From contig JALSJL010000041.1 of assembly GCA_026989405.1 (NCBI GenBank), positions 1-6,054 of the forward strand: a stretch of 6,054 nucleotides of DNA, written 5' to 3'. This DNA is from Marinosulfonomonas sp. Its GTDB lineage: Bacteria; Pseudomonadota; Alphaproteobacteria; Rhodobacterales; Rhodobacteraceae. The notes beneath the pieces are model-generated. The model was given only the letters and a program-made list of their open reading frames with translations, searched no databases and was not told the DNA's origin. A program made the translations under genes and the position numbers. Below, in pieces: positions 1 through 6,054 of this stretch (its first letter is position 1; each line of letters begins with the position of its first letter).

Positions 1-1093
1 GATCATCGGCATCTGGGGCGGCAAGGAGCGCATCTATGCCGCCTTCAAGTTCTTCCTCTACACCTTCCTCGGTTCGGTGCTGATGCTGGTGGCGATGGTG
101 GCGATGTATGTGGATGCCGGCACCACCGACATTCCGACGCTGATGAACCACGAATTCGCCTCGGCCACGCTGAATGTGCTGGGCTTTCAGGTGATCGGCG
201 GGCTGCAGACGCTGCTGTTTCTTGCGTTTTTTGCCAGTTTCGCGGTGAAAATGCCGATGTGGCCGGTGCACACCTGGCTGCCGGATGCCCACGTTCAGGC
301 GCCGACCGCGGGCTCGGTCATCCTGGCGGCGATCCTGCTGAAGATGGGCGGTTACGGCTTTTTGCGCTTTTCGCTGCCGATGTTTCCGATCGGTTCGGAC
401 GTGCTGGCTCCGGTCATCCTGTGGCTCAGCGTCATCGCCATCGTCTACACCTCGCTTGTGGCGCTTGCCCAGGAAGACATGAAAAAACTGATCGCCTACT
501 CGTCGGTCGCGCATATGGGCTACGTCACCGCCGGCATCTTTTCGGCCAACCAGCAGGGCCTCGACGGGGCGATTTTCCAGATGATCAGCCACGGTTTCAT
601 CTCGGGTGCGTTGTTCCTGTGCGTCGGCGTGATCTACGACCGCATGCACACCCGCGAGATCGACGCCTATGGCGGTCTGGTGATGCGGATGCCGCGCTAT
701 GCGCTGATCTTCATGTTCTTCACGCTGGCCAATGTCGGGCTGCCGGGAACCTCCGGGTTCATTGGCGAGTTCCTGACGCTGGTGGGCATGTTCAAGGCCA
801 ACACATGGGTTGCGGCCTTTGCAACCAGCGGCGTGATCTTGTCGGCGTCTTACGGGCTCTGGCTTTACCGGCGCGTGGTCATGGGCGATCTCATCAAGGA
901 AAGCCTGCGCTCGATCACCGATCTGGATGCCCGTGAAAAACTGATCTTTGCGCCGCTGGTGGCGATGACACTGCTGCTGGGTCTCTACCCGAGCCTCGTC
1001 ACCGATGTCATCGGACCCTCGGTCACTGCACTGCTTGAACAATACCACGCCGCCATTCCCGCCGAAATGCTCACGCAAGCGGCACATAACTAG
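1..1093 (+). CDS. nuoM: NADH-quinone oxidoreductase subunit M (complex I, antiporter-like), 5' end outside window
   Basis: NuoM is one of the three antiporter-like membrane subunits of respiratory complex I and forms a proton channel in the inner-membrane arm. The frame is open from base 2, giving 363 residues to the TAG stop. The family is about 500-510 residues, so roughly 150 N-terminal residues lie upstream. What remains is strongly hydrophobic and corresponds to about TM6-TM14. Key charged residues are visible: Lys83 in FAVKMPMWPVH, Lys114 in LLKMGGYGF and Glu256 in GFIGEF. With a constant offset of 151 these fall exactly on E. coli K234, K265 and E407, which implies no indel in between. 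The conserved YSSVAHMGY stretch (about residues 164-172) and ISHGFISGALF follow the Proton_antipo_M pattern. The first ATG inside the window (base 77) is internal, not a start. nuoN follows after 11 bp. The gene looks intact as far as it is seen. Confidence 0.97.
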   Translation, partial: IIGIWGGKERIYAAFKFFLYTFLGSVLMLVAMVAMYVDAGTTDIPTLMNHEFASATLNVLGFQVIGGLQTLLFLAFFASFAVKMPMWPVHTWLPDAHVQAPTAGSVILAAILLKMGGYGFLRFSLPMFPIGSDVLAPVILWLSVIAIVYTSLVALAQEDMKKLIAYSSVAHMGYVTAGIFSANQQGLDGAIFQMISHGFISGALFLCVGVIYDRMHTREIDAYGGLVMRMPRYALIFMFFTLANVGLPGTSGFIGEFLTLVGMFKANTWVAAFATSGVILSASYGLWLYRRVVMGDLIKESLRSITDLDAREKLIFAPLVAMTLLLGLYPSLVTDVIGPSVTALLEQYHAAIPAEMLTQAAHN

Positions 1094-1096
1094 GGG
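1092..1096 (+). promoter_or_regulatory. Ribosome binding site of nuoN
   Basis: AGGGG lies eight bases before the ATG at 1105 and overlaps the nuoM stop codon TAG (1091-1093). This supports the 1105 start and suggests that nuoN translation is coupled to termination of nuoM. An ATG at 1100 is too close to this site (three bases) and reads only two codons before TGA. Confidence 0.7.
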
Positions 1097-1104
1097 CAAA
1101 TGAA

Positions 1105-2544
1105 ATGACATCTGCCGATTTTTCCACCGTTTTGCCCGAGGTGATCCTGGCCATCTTCGCGATGGCAGCCCTGATGCTTGGCGCCTATGGCGGCAAGGAC
1201 AGGGTGGCACCGCAGATCACCGCCTTGACGGTCGCGGCCCTGATCGGCACGGCCGCCATGATCGGTCTTGGCCGCGGCGGCGCCCAGGCCGCCTTTGGTG
1301 GCATGTTCGTTGACGACAGTTTTTCGCGCTTTGCCAAGGTTGTCATCCTGCTGTCGGCCGCCGGGGTTCTGCTGATGAGCCGCAGTTACATGGAAAAGCT
1401 CAACCTCCTGCGATTCGAATTTCCGATCCTGCTTGTGCTGGCGGTGATCGGCATGATGGTCATGGTGTCATCGGGCGATCTGATGACGCTTTACATGGGG
1501 CTCGAGCTGCAGTCGCTGTCGCTTTATGTGGTCGCCTCGCTGCGCCGCGACAGCGTGCGTTCGACCGAGGCCGGCCTGAAATATTTCGTGCTCGGCGCGC
1601 TCAGTTCGGGCCTGTTGCTCTACGGCGCCTCGCTTACCTATGGCTTCGCCGGCACCACGCTGTTTTCCGGCGTCATCCAGGCCGCCGGTGAGGGACAACT
1701 GCCCCTGGGGCTGTTGATCGGGCTGGTGCTGATGATCACCGGACTGGCCTTCAAGGTGTCCGCCGTGCCATTTCACATGTGGACGCCCGATGTCTACGAA
1801 GGCTCGCCCACTGCGGTCACCGCCTTTTTCGCAACGGCTCCGAAAGTGGCGGCGATGGGGTTGTTTGCCCGGTTGATGTTTGACGGCTTTGGTGGCGTGA
1901 CCGGCGACTGGACGCAGATCATCGCGCTATTGTCCGTGGCGTCGATGTTTGTCGGGGCCATTGCCGCGATCGGGCAGCGCAACATCAAGCGGCTGATGGC
2001 CTATTCGTCCATCGCGCACATGGGATTTGCTCTGATGGGGCTGGCCGCAGGCACGGTGCTGGGCGTTCAGGCCATGCTTGTCTACATGGCGATCTATGTC
2101 ACCATGAATATCGGAACCTTTGCCTTCATCCTGTCGATGGAACGCGACGGGCGTGAAGTCAGCGATATTTCCGGGCTGAACATGTTGTCGAAGACCGCTC
2201 CGCTCAAGGCGCTTGCCATGATGATCCTGCTGTTCTCGCTGGCCGGAGTGCCGCCGCTGGTCGGTTTCTTCGGCAAGTTCTATGTGCTGCAGGCCGCGGT
2301 TGATGCAAACCTCGCCTGGCTTGCCCTGGCCGGGGTGATTGCTTCGGTGATCGGTGCATTTTACTACCTGCGTCTGGTCTACTACATGTATTTCGGTGAA
2401 GAGACAGAAGCGCTCGACACTGGCATGGCGCCTGCCCAATGGGTTCTGCTGGTGGCGTCGGCCGCGATCATGGTGCTTGGGGTCATCAACCTGTTTGGCG
2501 TCGACGGGTTTGCCGCCACGGCCGCGAATGCTCTTGTCAATTAG
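1105..2544 (+). CDS. nuoN: NADH-quinone oxidoreductase subunit N (complex I, antiporter-like)
   Basis: NuoN is the antiporter-like subunit of complex I next to the quinone module side of the membrane arm and takes part in proton translocation. At 479 residues it matches the family (E. coli about 485). The protein is hydrophobic throughout, with many predicted membrane helices (14 in the family). Residues that carry the proton path are present: Glu134 in GLELQSL, Lys217 in FKVSAVPFH, Lys247 in APKVAAM and Lys391 in FFGKFYVL. Lys217 and Lys247 fall on the same numbers as in E. coli NuoN, and Glu134 and Lys391 correspond to E133 and K395. The YSSIAHMGF stretch parallels YSSVAHMGY in the adjacent NuoM, reflecting paralogy of the two subunits. 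The start at 1105 has a good ribosome binding site. The 3' end overlaps the proposed birA start by 17 bp. It is the last nuo gene of the operon in this order. Confidence 0.98.
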   Translation: MTSADFSTVLPEVILAIFAMAALMLGAYGGKDRVAPQITALTVAALIGTAAMIGLGRGGAQAAFGGMFVDDSFSRFAKVVILLSAAGVLLMSRSYMEKLNLLRFEFPILLVLAVIGMMVMVSSGDLMTLYMGLELQSLSLYVVASLRRDSVRSTEAGLKYFVLGALSSGLLLYGASLTYGFAGTTLFSGVIQAAGEGQLPLGLLIGLVLMITGLAFKVSAVPFHMWTPDVYEGSPTAVTAFFATAPKVAAMGLFARLMFDGFGGVTGDWTQIIALLSVASMFVGAIAAIGQRNIKRLMAYSSIAHMGFALMGLAAGTVLGVQAMLVYMAIYVTMNIGTFAFILSMERDGREVSDISGLNMLSKTAPLKALAMMILLFSLAGVPPLVGFFGKFYVLQAAVDANLAWLALAGVIASVIGAFYYLRLVYYMYFGEETEALDTGMAPAQWVLLVASAAIMVLGVINLFGVDGFAATAANALVN

Positions 2545-3292
2545 CGCGGATGCCGATGTGAGCTGGCCCGATGGTGTCGGGCTGACCGTGCTTCCGGAAG
2601 TCGACAGCACCAATGAAGAGGCCATGCGCATCGCCCCCGGCCTGACGGGGCCGCACTGGATACTGGGCCTGCGCCAGACGGGTGGGCGCGGGCGGGGCGG
2701 GCGCCCGTGGATCGATCCGGCCGGAAATTTCGCGGCAACATTGGTGATGCCGGTGACAGAAGCGGCCGCAACCGTTGCCCTGCGTTCGTTCGTGGCCTCA
2801 CTGGCCCTGTTTGACAGTCTGGTCACCCTGACCGGGCGGCCTGAAATTTTCGCGTTGAAATGGCCGAATGACGTCTTGTTGAACGGCGGCAAGCTGGCGG
2901 GCATTCTTCTGGAAAACCTGCCTTCGGGGCATTTGGCCATCGGGATCGGTATCAACCTGCGCGCGGCCCCGTCAGCAGCCGACGTTGAAAAGACAACGAT
3001 CCGGCCCGTGTGCCTGTCGGGGCAGACGGGGGTGCAGGTGTTGCCTGAAGAATTGCTCAGGATAATTGCACCGGCTTACGCGATGCGCGAGGCCCAGTTC
3101 ACGTCCTGCGGTTTTGGCCCCATACGCGAGGCATGGCTTGCCCGGGCGGCCCGCCTGGGAACGGAAATTCGGGCGCGCATCGGGTCGCGCGATACCGCGG
3201 GGACATTCGAAACGGTGGACGATCAGGGGCGATTGATCTTATCAACCACACACGGGCGTCAGGCAATTCCTGCGGCCGAAGTGTTCTTCTGA
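2528..3292 (+). CDS. birA: Biotin--[acetyl-CoA-carboxylase] ligase, short form without DNA-binding domain
   Basis: This enzyme activates biotin with ATP to biotinyl-5'-AMP and attaches biotin to the target lysine of carboxyl-carrier proteins (e.g. acetyl-CoA carboxylase AccB) in the cytoplasm. With the ATG start the protein is 254 residues. Visible landmarks are VDSTNEEA (about residues 27-34), the adenylate-binding loop GGRGRGGRPW (52-61), KWPND (111-115), GKLAG with the probable catalytic Lys122 (E. coli K183), and IGIGINL. A small C-terminal domain with ARIGSRDTAGTFETVDDQGR fits BPL_C. No N-terminal helix-turn-helix is present, so it should be a ligase only and not a biotin-operon repressor. 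The start is uncertain: ATG 2528 lies inside nuoN and has a poor ribosome binding site. GTG 2558, just before SWPDG, is a plausible alternative giving 244 residues and no overlap with nuoN. Reading is probably coupled to nuoN. Anything upstream of 2528 in this frame is nuoN read out of frame. Confidence 0.93.
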   Translation: MLLSISADADVSWPDGVGLTVLPEVDSTNEEAMRIAPGLTGPHWILGLRQTGGRGRGGRPWIDPAGNFAATLVMPVTEAAATVALRSFVASLALFDSLVTLTGRPEIFALKWPNDVLLNGGKLAGILLENLPSGHLAIGIGINLRAAPSAADVEKTTIRPVCLSGQTGVQVLPEELLRIIAPAYAMREAQFTSCGFGPIREAWLARAARLGTEIRARIGSRDTAGTFETVDDQGRLILSTTHGRQAIPAAEVFF

Positions 3293-3298
3293 AAGGGG
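3292..3298 (+). promoter_or_regulatory. Ribosome binding site of coaX
   Basis: AAAGGGG begins on the last base of the birA TGA stop and ends five bases before ATG 3304. It selects this ATG over in-frame codons further upstream, which would run back into birA. Confidence 0.75.
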
Positions 3299-3303
3299 CG
3301 CCC

Positions 3304-4077
3304 ATGTTGCTGTGCATTGATACCGGCAACACCAACACGGTGTTTTCGATCTGGGATGGCAGTCAGTTTCTTGCCACATGGCGCACGTCCACCGAATGGC
3401 AGCGCACGGCCGACCAGTATTTCGTCTGGCTGTCGACATTGATGAAAGCGGAAAACCTGCACGTCGATATCGATCAGGTGATCATATCGTCAACCGTTCC
3501 GCGCGTTGTTTTCAACCTGCGAGTCCTGTGTGACCGTTACTTCAATTGCCGCCCGCTGGTGGTTGGCAAACCTGACTGCCTGCTGCCCGCGCCACCGCGA
3601 GTGGATGCCGGAACGATCGTCGGCCCCGATCGGCTGGTGAACGCGGCGGGTGCGTTTGACCGGCACGGCGGCGATTTGATCGTGGTCGATTTCGGAACCG
3701 CCACGACCTTTGACGTGGTCGATGGCGATGGCGCCTATATCGGAGGTGTGATAGCCCCGGGCGTGAACCTCAGCCTCGAAGCGTTGCACCACGCGGCCGC
3801 GGCATTGCCCCATGTGGATGTTTCGCAACCGCAGGCCGTCATCGGCACCAATACGGTTGCCTGCATGCAGTCGGGCGTGTTCTGGGGCTACATCGGGCTG
3901 GTGCGCGAAATCTGTGCGCGGATAAAGGCCGAGCATGACGAACCCATGCAGGTGATCGGCACCGGCGGCCTGGCGCCGCTGTTCGAACAGGGCGAAAAAC
4001 TGTTCGATGTGCTTGAGGATGACCTGACAATGCACGGGCTGACCGTGATCCACTGTTTCAACAAGGAAAACTCATGA
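3304..4077 (+). CDS. coaX: Type III pantothenate kinase
   Basis: CoaX phosphorylates pantothenate with ATP, the first step of coenzyme A synthesis, in the cytoplasm. Type III enzymes belong to the ASKHA fold and, as known for the family, are insensitive to CoA feedback and need a monovalent cation. The product is 257 residues, normal for the family. Motifs in order: DTGNTNTVFSIWDG from Asp6 (phosphate-1 loop), GPDRLVNAAGAF (107-118, pantothenate/dimer region with Asp109 and Arg110), VVDFGTATTFD (phosphate-2, with the probable catalytic base Asp129), GGVIAPG, and GTNTVACMQSGVFWG. VIGTGGLAPLF near the C-terminus is the adenosine-side glycine motif. The start is fixed by the DTGNT motif, which must be at the extreme N-terminus, and by the AAAGGGG ribosome binding site. 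The stop TGA overlaps the rnj ATG by four bases (ATGA). The neighbour birA is also a cofactor gene, but the two pathways are otherwise separate. Confidence 0.96.
   Translation: MLLCIDTGNTNTVFSIWDGSQFLATWRTSTEWQRTADQYFVWLSTLMKAENLHVDIDQVIISSTVPRVVFNLRVLCDRYFNCRPLVVGKPDCLLPAPPRVDAGTIVGPDRLVNAAGAFDRHGGDLIVVDFGTATTFDVVDGDGAYIGGVIAPGVNLSLEALHHAAAALPHVDVSQPQAVIGTNTVACMQSGVFWGYIGLVREICARIKAEHDEPMQVIGTGGLAPLFEQGEKLFDVLEDDLTMHGLTVIHCFNKENS
4063..4067 (+). promoter_or_regulatory. Ribosome binding site of rnj
   Basis: AAGGA sits six bases before ATG 4074, inside the last codons of coaX. Together with the ATGA overlap it fixes the rnj start and points to coupled translation. Confidence 0.7.
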
Positions 4078-5747
4078 ACAAGGCAACAAAGCGATTGATC
4101 TACCTGCCGCTCGGCGGGGCCGGCGAGATCGGGATGAATTGCTACGTCTATGGCTACGGGCCACGGGACAAGGAGCGTTTCATCATCGTCGATCTTGGCG
4201 TGACCTTTCCGGACATGGAAACGTCGCCGGGGATCAACCTGATCATGGCTGACATTGACTGGATTGCCGAGCGCAAGGACCGGCTGGACGCCATCTTCAT
4301 TACCCACGCGCATGAAGACCATATTGGCGCCGTCGGCCACCTTTGGTCGCGCCTGGAGGCTCCGATCTATGCCCGTGCCTTCACGGCGCATCTTGCCCGG
4401 CTGAAATTCGAAGAGCACGGGCTGGATGAGTTGTCGATCAAGACGGTCGATGCATGGCCGGAAACAGTGAAGGCGGGAGCGTTCGAGGTGGGTTTTGTGC
4501 CGGTGTCGCATTCCATCCCGGAAAGCTCGGCGCTGGTGATCGACACGCCTCAGGGGCGCATCGTGCATACCGGCGACTTCAAGCTGGACGAGACGCCGGG
4601 CGTCGGGGAACCGTTTGACCCCAAGCTGTGGGCCGAGATTGGAAAATCTGGTGTCCGTGCGCTGGTTTGCGACAGCACCAACGTTTTTTCGCCGCATCCG
4701 GGGCGATCCGAAAAGACGGTCGGGCCGGCGATTGAGGAACTGATCGCGGGTGCCAGCGGCATGGTTGTGGCAACGACGTTTGCCTCCAACATTGCGCGGG
4801 TGAAAACGCTGGCCGAGGCGGGAAAGCGGGCCGGGCGCTCAGTCGTGCTTTTGGGGCGCGCCATGCGGCGGATGATTACAGCGGGGATAGAGACCGGAAT
4901 TCTGGTCGATTTTCCGAAAACAATCGCCCCCGAGGACGCGCCGGATATTCCGCGCGAAAACCTGCTGGTCCTGGCCACCGGCAGCCAGGGCGAGCGGCGG
5001 GCCGCCACGGCGCAGCTTTCGCGCGGAAAATACATGGGGCTGTCCCTGAAAAAGGGCGACCTGTTCCTGTTTTCGTCCAAGACGATTCCGGGCAATGAAA
5101 AGTCCGTCGGCCGTATCGTGAACGCATTTTCCGAAATGGGCGTCGATGTGGTGGATGACAGCACCGACAAGTATCACGTTTCCGGCCACGCCAACCGGCC
5201 CGATCTGGAGCGCATGCACAAGATCCTGAAGCCGCAGTTCGTGATCCCGATGCACGGCGAGCACCGGCATTTGCGAGAGCACGTCAAGCTGGCGGCGGAG
5301 AACGGATTTTCCGCAGTGATTGCGCCCAATGGGGTGATGGTTGATCTGTCCGGCAACGAGTTGCGCGTCGAAGATTATGTGGAAACCGGCCGGACCTATA
5401 CCGATGGAAGCGTTCAGATCGGTGCGCTTGACGGTGTTGTGCGCGACCGTATCCGGCTGGCCATGAACGGCCATGTCACCGCGACCCTGATCCTTGAAAA
5501 CAACAAGCCACTTGGCGATGTCTGGTGTGAAACCATGGGGTTGCCGGACACCGGCATATCCCGGGACCCTCTGGTCGAGGTTCTTGAAGAAGATGCAACG
5601 CAGTTGCTCATGCGGACCGGGCGCAAGATCCTGGCCGATGATGAGCGTCTGACCGAAGAGCTGCGCCGGGTGTTGCGTAAATCGGCCAATAACGAGATTG
5701 GCAAGAAGCCGGAAGTGACGATCATCATCAGCCGCCTGAGCGATTGA
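4074..5747 (+). CDS. rnj: Ribonuclease J (metallo-beta-lactamase / beta-CASP RNase)
   Basis: RNase J is a zinc-dependent 5'-3' exoribonuclease and endoribonuclease. In alphaproteobacteria it is known to mature rRNA 5' ends and to take part in mRNA turnover, alongside RNase E. The product has 557 residues, the usual length. The N-terminus LPLGGAGEIGMN is a family hallmark. The metal site is complete: THAHEDH with His78, His80, Asp82 and His83, then His146 (PVSHSIPES) and Asp168 (HTGDFK). The beta-CASP insertion spans about 200-360. Then come HVSGH (His368 and His372, phosphate/RNA 5'-end handling) and PMHGEHRH (His394, metal ligand). The remaining 150 or so residues form the C-terminal domain, ending in VTIIISRLSD. 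The gene starts within coaX (ATGA overlap) and ends 73 bp before a convergent gene. It is the last gene of the + strand run; no U-tract terminator is obvious after it. Confidence 0.97.
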   Translation: MNKATKRLIYLPLGGAGEIGMNCYVYGYGPRDKERFIIVDLGVTFPDMETSPGINLIMADIDWIAERKDRLDAIFITHAHEDHIGAVGHLWSRLEAPIYARAFTAHLARLKFEEHGLDELSIKTVDAWPETVKAGAFEVGFVPVSHSIPESSALVIDTPQGRIVHTGDFKLDETPGVGEPFDPKLWAEIGKSGVRALVCDSTNVFSPHPGRSEKTVGPAIEELIAGASGMVVATTFASNIARVKTLAEAGKRAGRSVVLLGRAMRRMITAGIETGILVDFPKTIAPEDAPDIPRENLLVLATGSQGERRAATAQLSRGKYMGLSLKKGDLFLFSSKTIPGNEKSVGRIVNAFSEMGVDVVDDSTDKYHVSGHANRPDLERMHKILKPQFVIPMHGEHRHLREHVKLAAENGFSAVIAPNGVMVDLSGNELRVEDYVETGRTYTDGSVQIGALDGVVRDRIRLAMNGHVTATLILENNKPLGDVWCETMGLPDTGISRDPLVEVLEEDATQLLMRTGRKILADDERLTEELRRVLRKSANNEIGKKPEVTIIISRLSD

Positions 5748-5820
5748 CCAACCGACCGAAAAAAGGCGCCGGCCAGAGCAGTCCTTCCACGGCGATCTGG
5801 ACCGGCATCGATCCGACAGA
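5748..5820. other. Intergenic gap between convergent genes
   Basis: This 73-bp gap separates the stop codons of rnj and the minus-strand gene. It holds an A-run and a GC-rich imperfect inverted repeat, described separately as a terminator. I see no further gene or promoter here, and none is expected between two convergent 3' ends. Confidence 0.8.
5759..5806 (-). terminator. Probable rho-independent terminator of the convergent minus-strand gene
   Basis: GCCGGCCAGA (5768-5777) pairs with TCTGGACCGGC (5796-5806), giving ten base pairs with one bulged base and an 18-base loop. Read on the minus strand the stem is followed after three bases by six T's (the A-run at 5759-5764), the classic arrangement for intrinsic termination. 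On the + strand the same hairpin lies 20 bp past the rnj stop but has no T-run after it, so it would only be a weak or decay-protecting structure for rnj mRNA. Folding energy was not calculated. Confidence 0.65.
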
Positions 5821-6054
5821 TCAATCCTGGTCGTCGGCCCCGGTTGGCATGGCAAAGGTTTTCAGGTGCTGGCGCGCGCCCTGGGGGCGTTTTTCGAAGA
5901 CCACGATACTGTCGTAAAAGGTGATGCTATCGGTCGAACGGGTAAAGTCTCCAACCTCCAGGCCCTTGCGAACGTGCACGGCATTCAGGTCATCAATCCG
6001 GTTCTTGGCGTGCTCGATGAACGTGCCCGCCTTGCGCAGCCCGCCGCCCCATTT
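5821..6054 (-). CDS. C-terminal part of a probable class I SAM-dependent methyltransferase, 5' end outside window
   Basis: On the minus strand a frame is open from the window edge to a TGA at 5823-5821, giving 77 residues. It is too short for most gene callers but reads like real protein. It begins KWGGGLRKAGTFIEH, continues with KNRIDDLNAVHVRKGLEVGDFTR (a helix-like segment then a strand), and has a strand-like STDSITFYDSIVVFEKRP followed by a polar tail ending in GADDQD. The pattern of a hydrophobic 'FYDSIVVFEKR' strand near the C-terminus is one I associate with class I methyltransferases of the kind acting on sugars or polyketides (MycE-like). The SAM-binding motifs would be upstream, outside the window, so the function is an inference. 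The gene converges on rnj and has its own candidate terminator just past its stop. It is not part of the nuo-birA-coaX-rnj unit. Confidence 0.6.
   Translation of the reverse strand, partial: KWGGGLRKAGTFIEHAKNRIDDLNAVHVRKGLEVGDFTRSTDSITFYDSIVVFEKRPQGARQHLKTFAMPTGADDQD

Noticed and set aside
259..936. A 225-codon + strand open frame inside nuoM
   Set aside because: It is an out-of-frame reading of nuoM, with arginine- and glycine-rich low-quality sequence.
1100..1108. Two-codon mini-ORF (ATG AAA TGA) overlapping the nuoN start
   Set aside because: The Shine-Dalgarno spacing is too short (three bases) for this ATG, and the arrangement is likely to be chance.
2354..2527. Upstream extension of the birA frame into nuoN
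   Set aside because: These 58 codons are nuoN read out of frame; biotin ligase homology begins only near residue 12 after ATG 2528.
1927..2955. A 342-codon open frame on the minus strand across nuoN and birA
   Set aside because: It is antisense to two genes with intact motifs, its composition (rich in Arg, His, Pro, Gln) is that of a GC-rich shadow frame, and no family is recognisable.
3133..3303. Upstream extension of the coaX frame into birA
   Set aside because: The kinase begins at MLLCIDTGNT, preceded by a clear ribosome binding site; the extension is birA out of frame.
3888..4697. A 269-codon minus-strand open frame across the coaX/rnj junction
   Set aside because: Shadow of two well supported genes; no recognisable motif or ribosome binding site.
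4839..5855. A 338-codon open frame on the minus strand across rnj
   Set aside because: It covers the catalytic part of rnj in antisense and also the intergenic hairpin. The true minus-strand gene at the right edge uses another frame and ends at 5821.
1..6054. Search by eye for tRNA genes, CRISPR repeats, insertion-sequence ends, riboswitches or att sites
   Set aside because: Nothing convincing was found. The DNA is almost entirely filled by intact housekeeping genes, leaving only one gap longer than 11 bp.

Overview
The window is a compact chromosomal segment from a GC-rich alphaproteobacterium. The gene order (complex I tail, then birA, coaX and rnj) and the protein sequences look most like Rhodobacterales. 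That family-level placement is inferred from recalled sequence and synteny, not from a search. Coding density is very high and nothing looks mobile, foreign or CRISPR-like.

Layout: bases 1-1093 hold the 3' three-quarters of nuoM, and 1105-2544 a complete nuoN. These are the last two membrane subunits of the proton-pumping NADH:quinone oxidoreductase (complex I). birA (biotin-protein ligase) starts inside the end of nuoN. It is followed after 11 bp by coaX (type III pantothenate kinase), which overlaps rnj (ribonuclease J) by an ATGA start/stop junction. All five run on the + strand with gaps of 11 bp or overlaps, and no terminator or promoter is visible between them, so they are probably one transcription unit continuing from the nuo operon upstream. 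A 73-bp gap then separates rnj from a convergent minus-strand gene. Only the last 77 codons of that gene are in the window, and they resemble the C-terminus of a class I SAM-dependent methyltransferase. The gap contains a bulged 10-bp hairpin followed, in the minus direction, by six T's, which is a good candidate terminator for the convergent gene.

Functionally the + strand genes combine respiratory energy conservation (NuoM/NuoN), two cofactor steps (protein biotinylation; the first step of CoA synthesis) and RNA processing/decay (RNase J). The key charged residues of NuoM and NuoN and the catalytic motifs of BirA, CoaX and RNase J are all intact, so each gene appears functional. I see no undescribed system here; this is essentially a conserved housekeeping region. 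The points worth a second look are the nuoN/birA junction, the unusual base in the BirA ATP/biotinyl-AMP loop, the terminator arrangement and the partial convergent gene.
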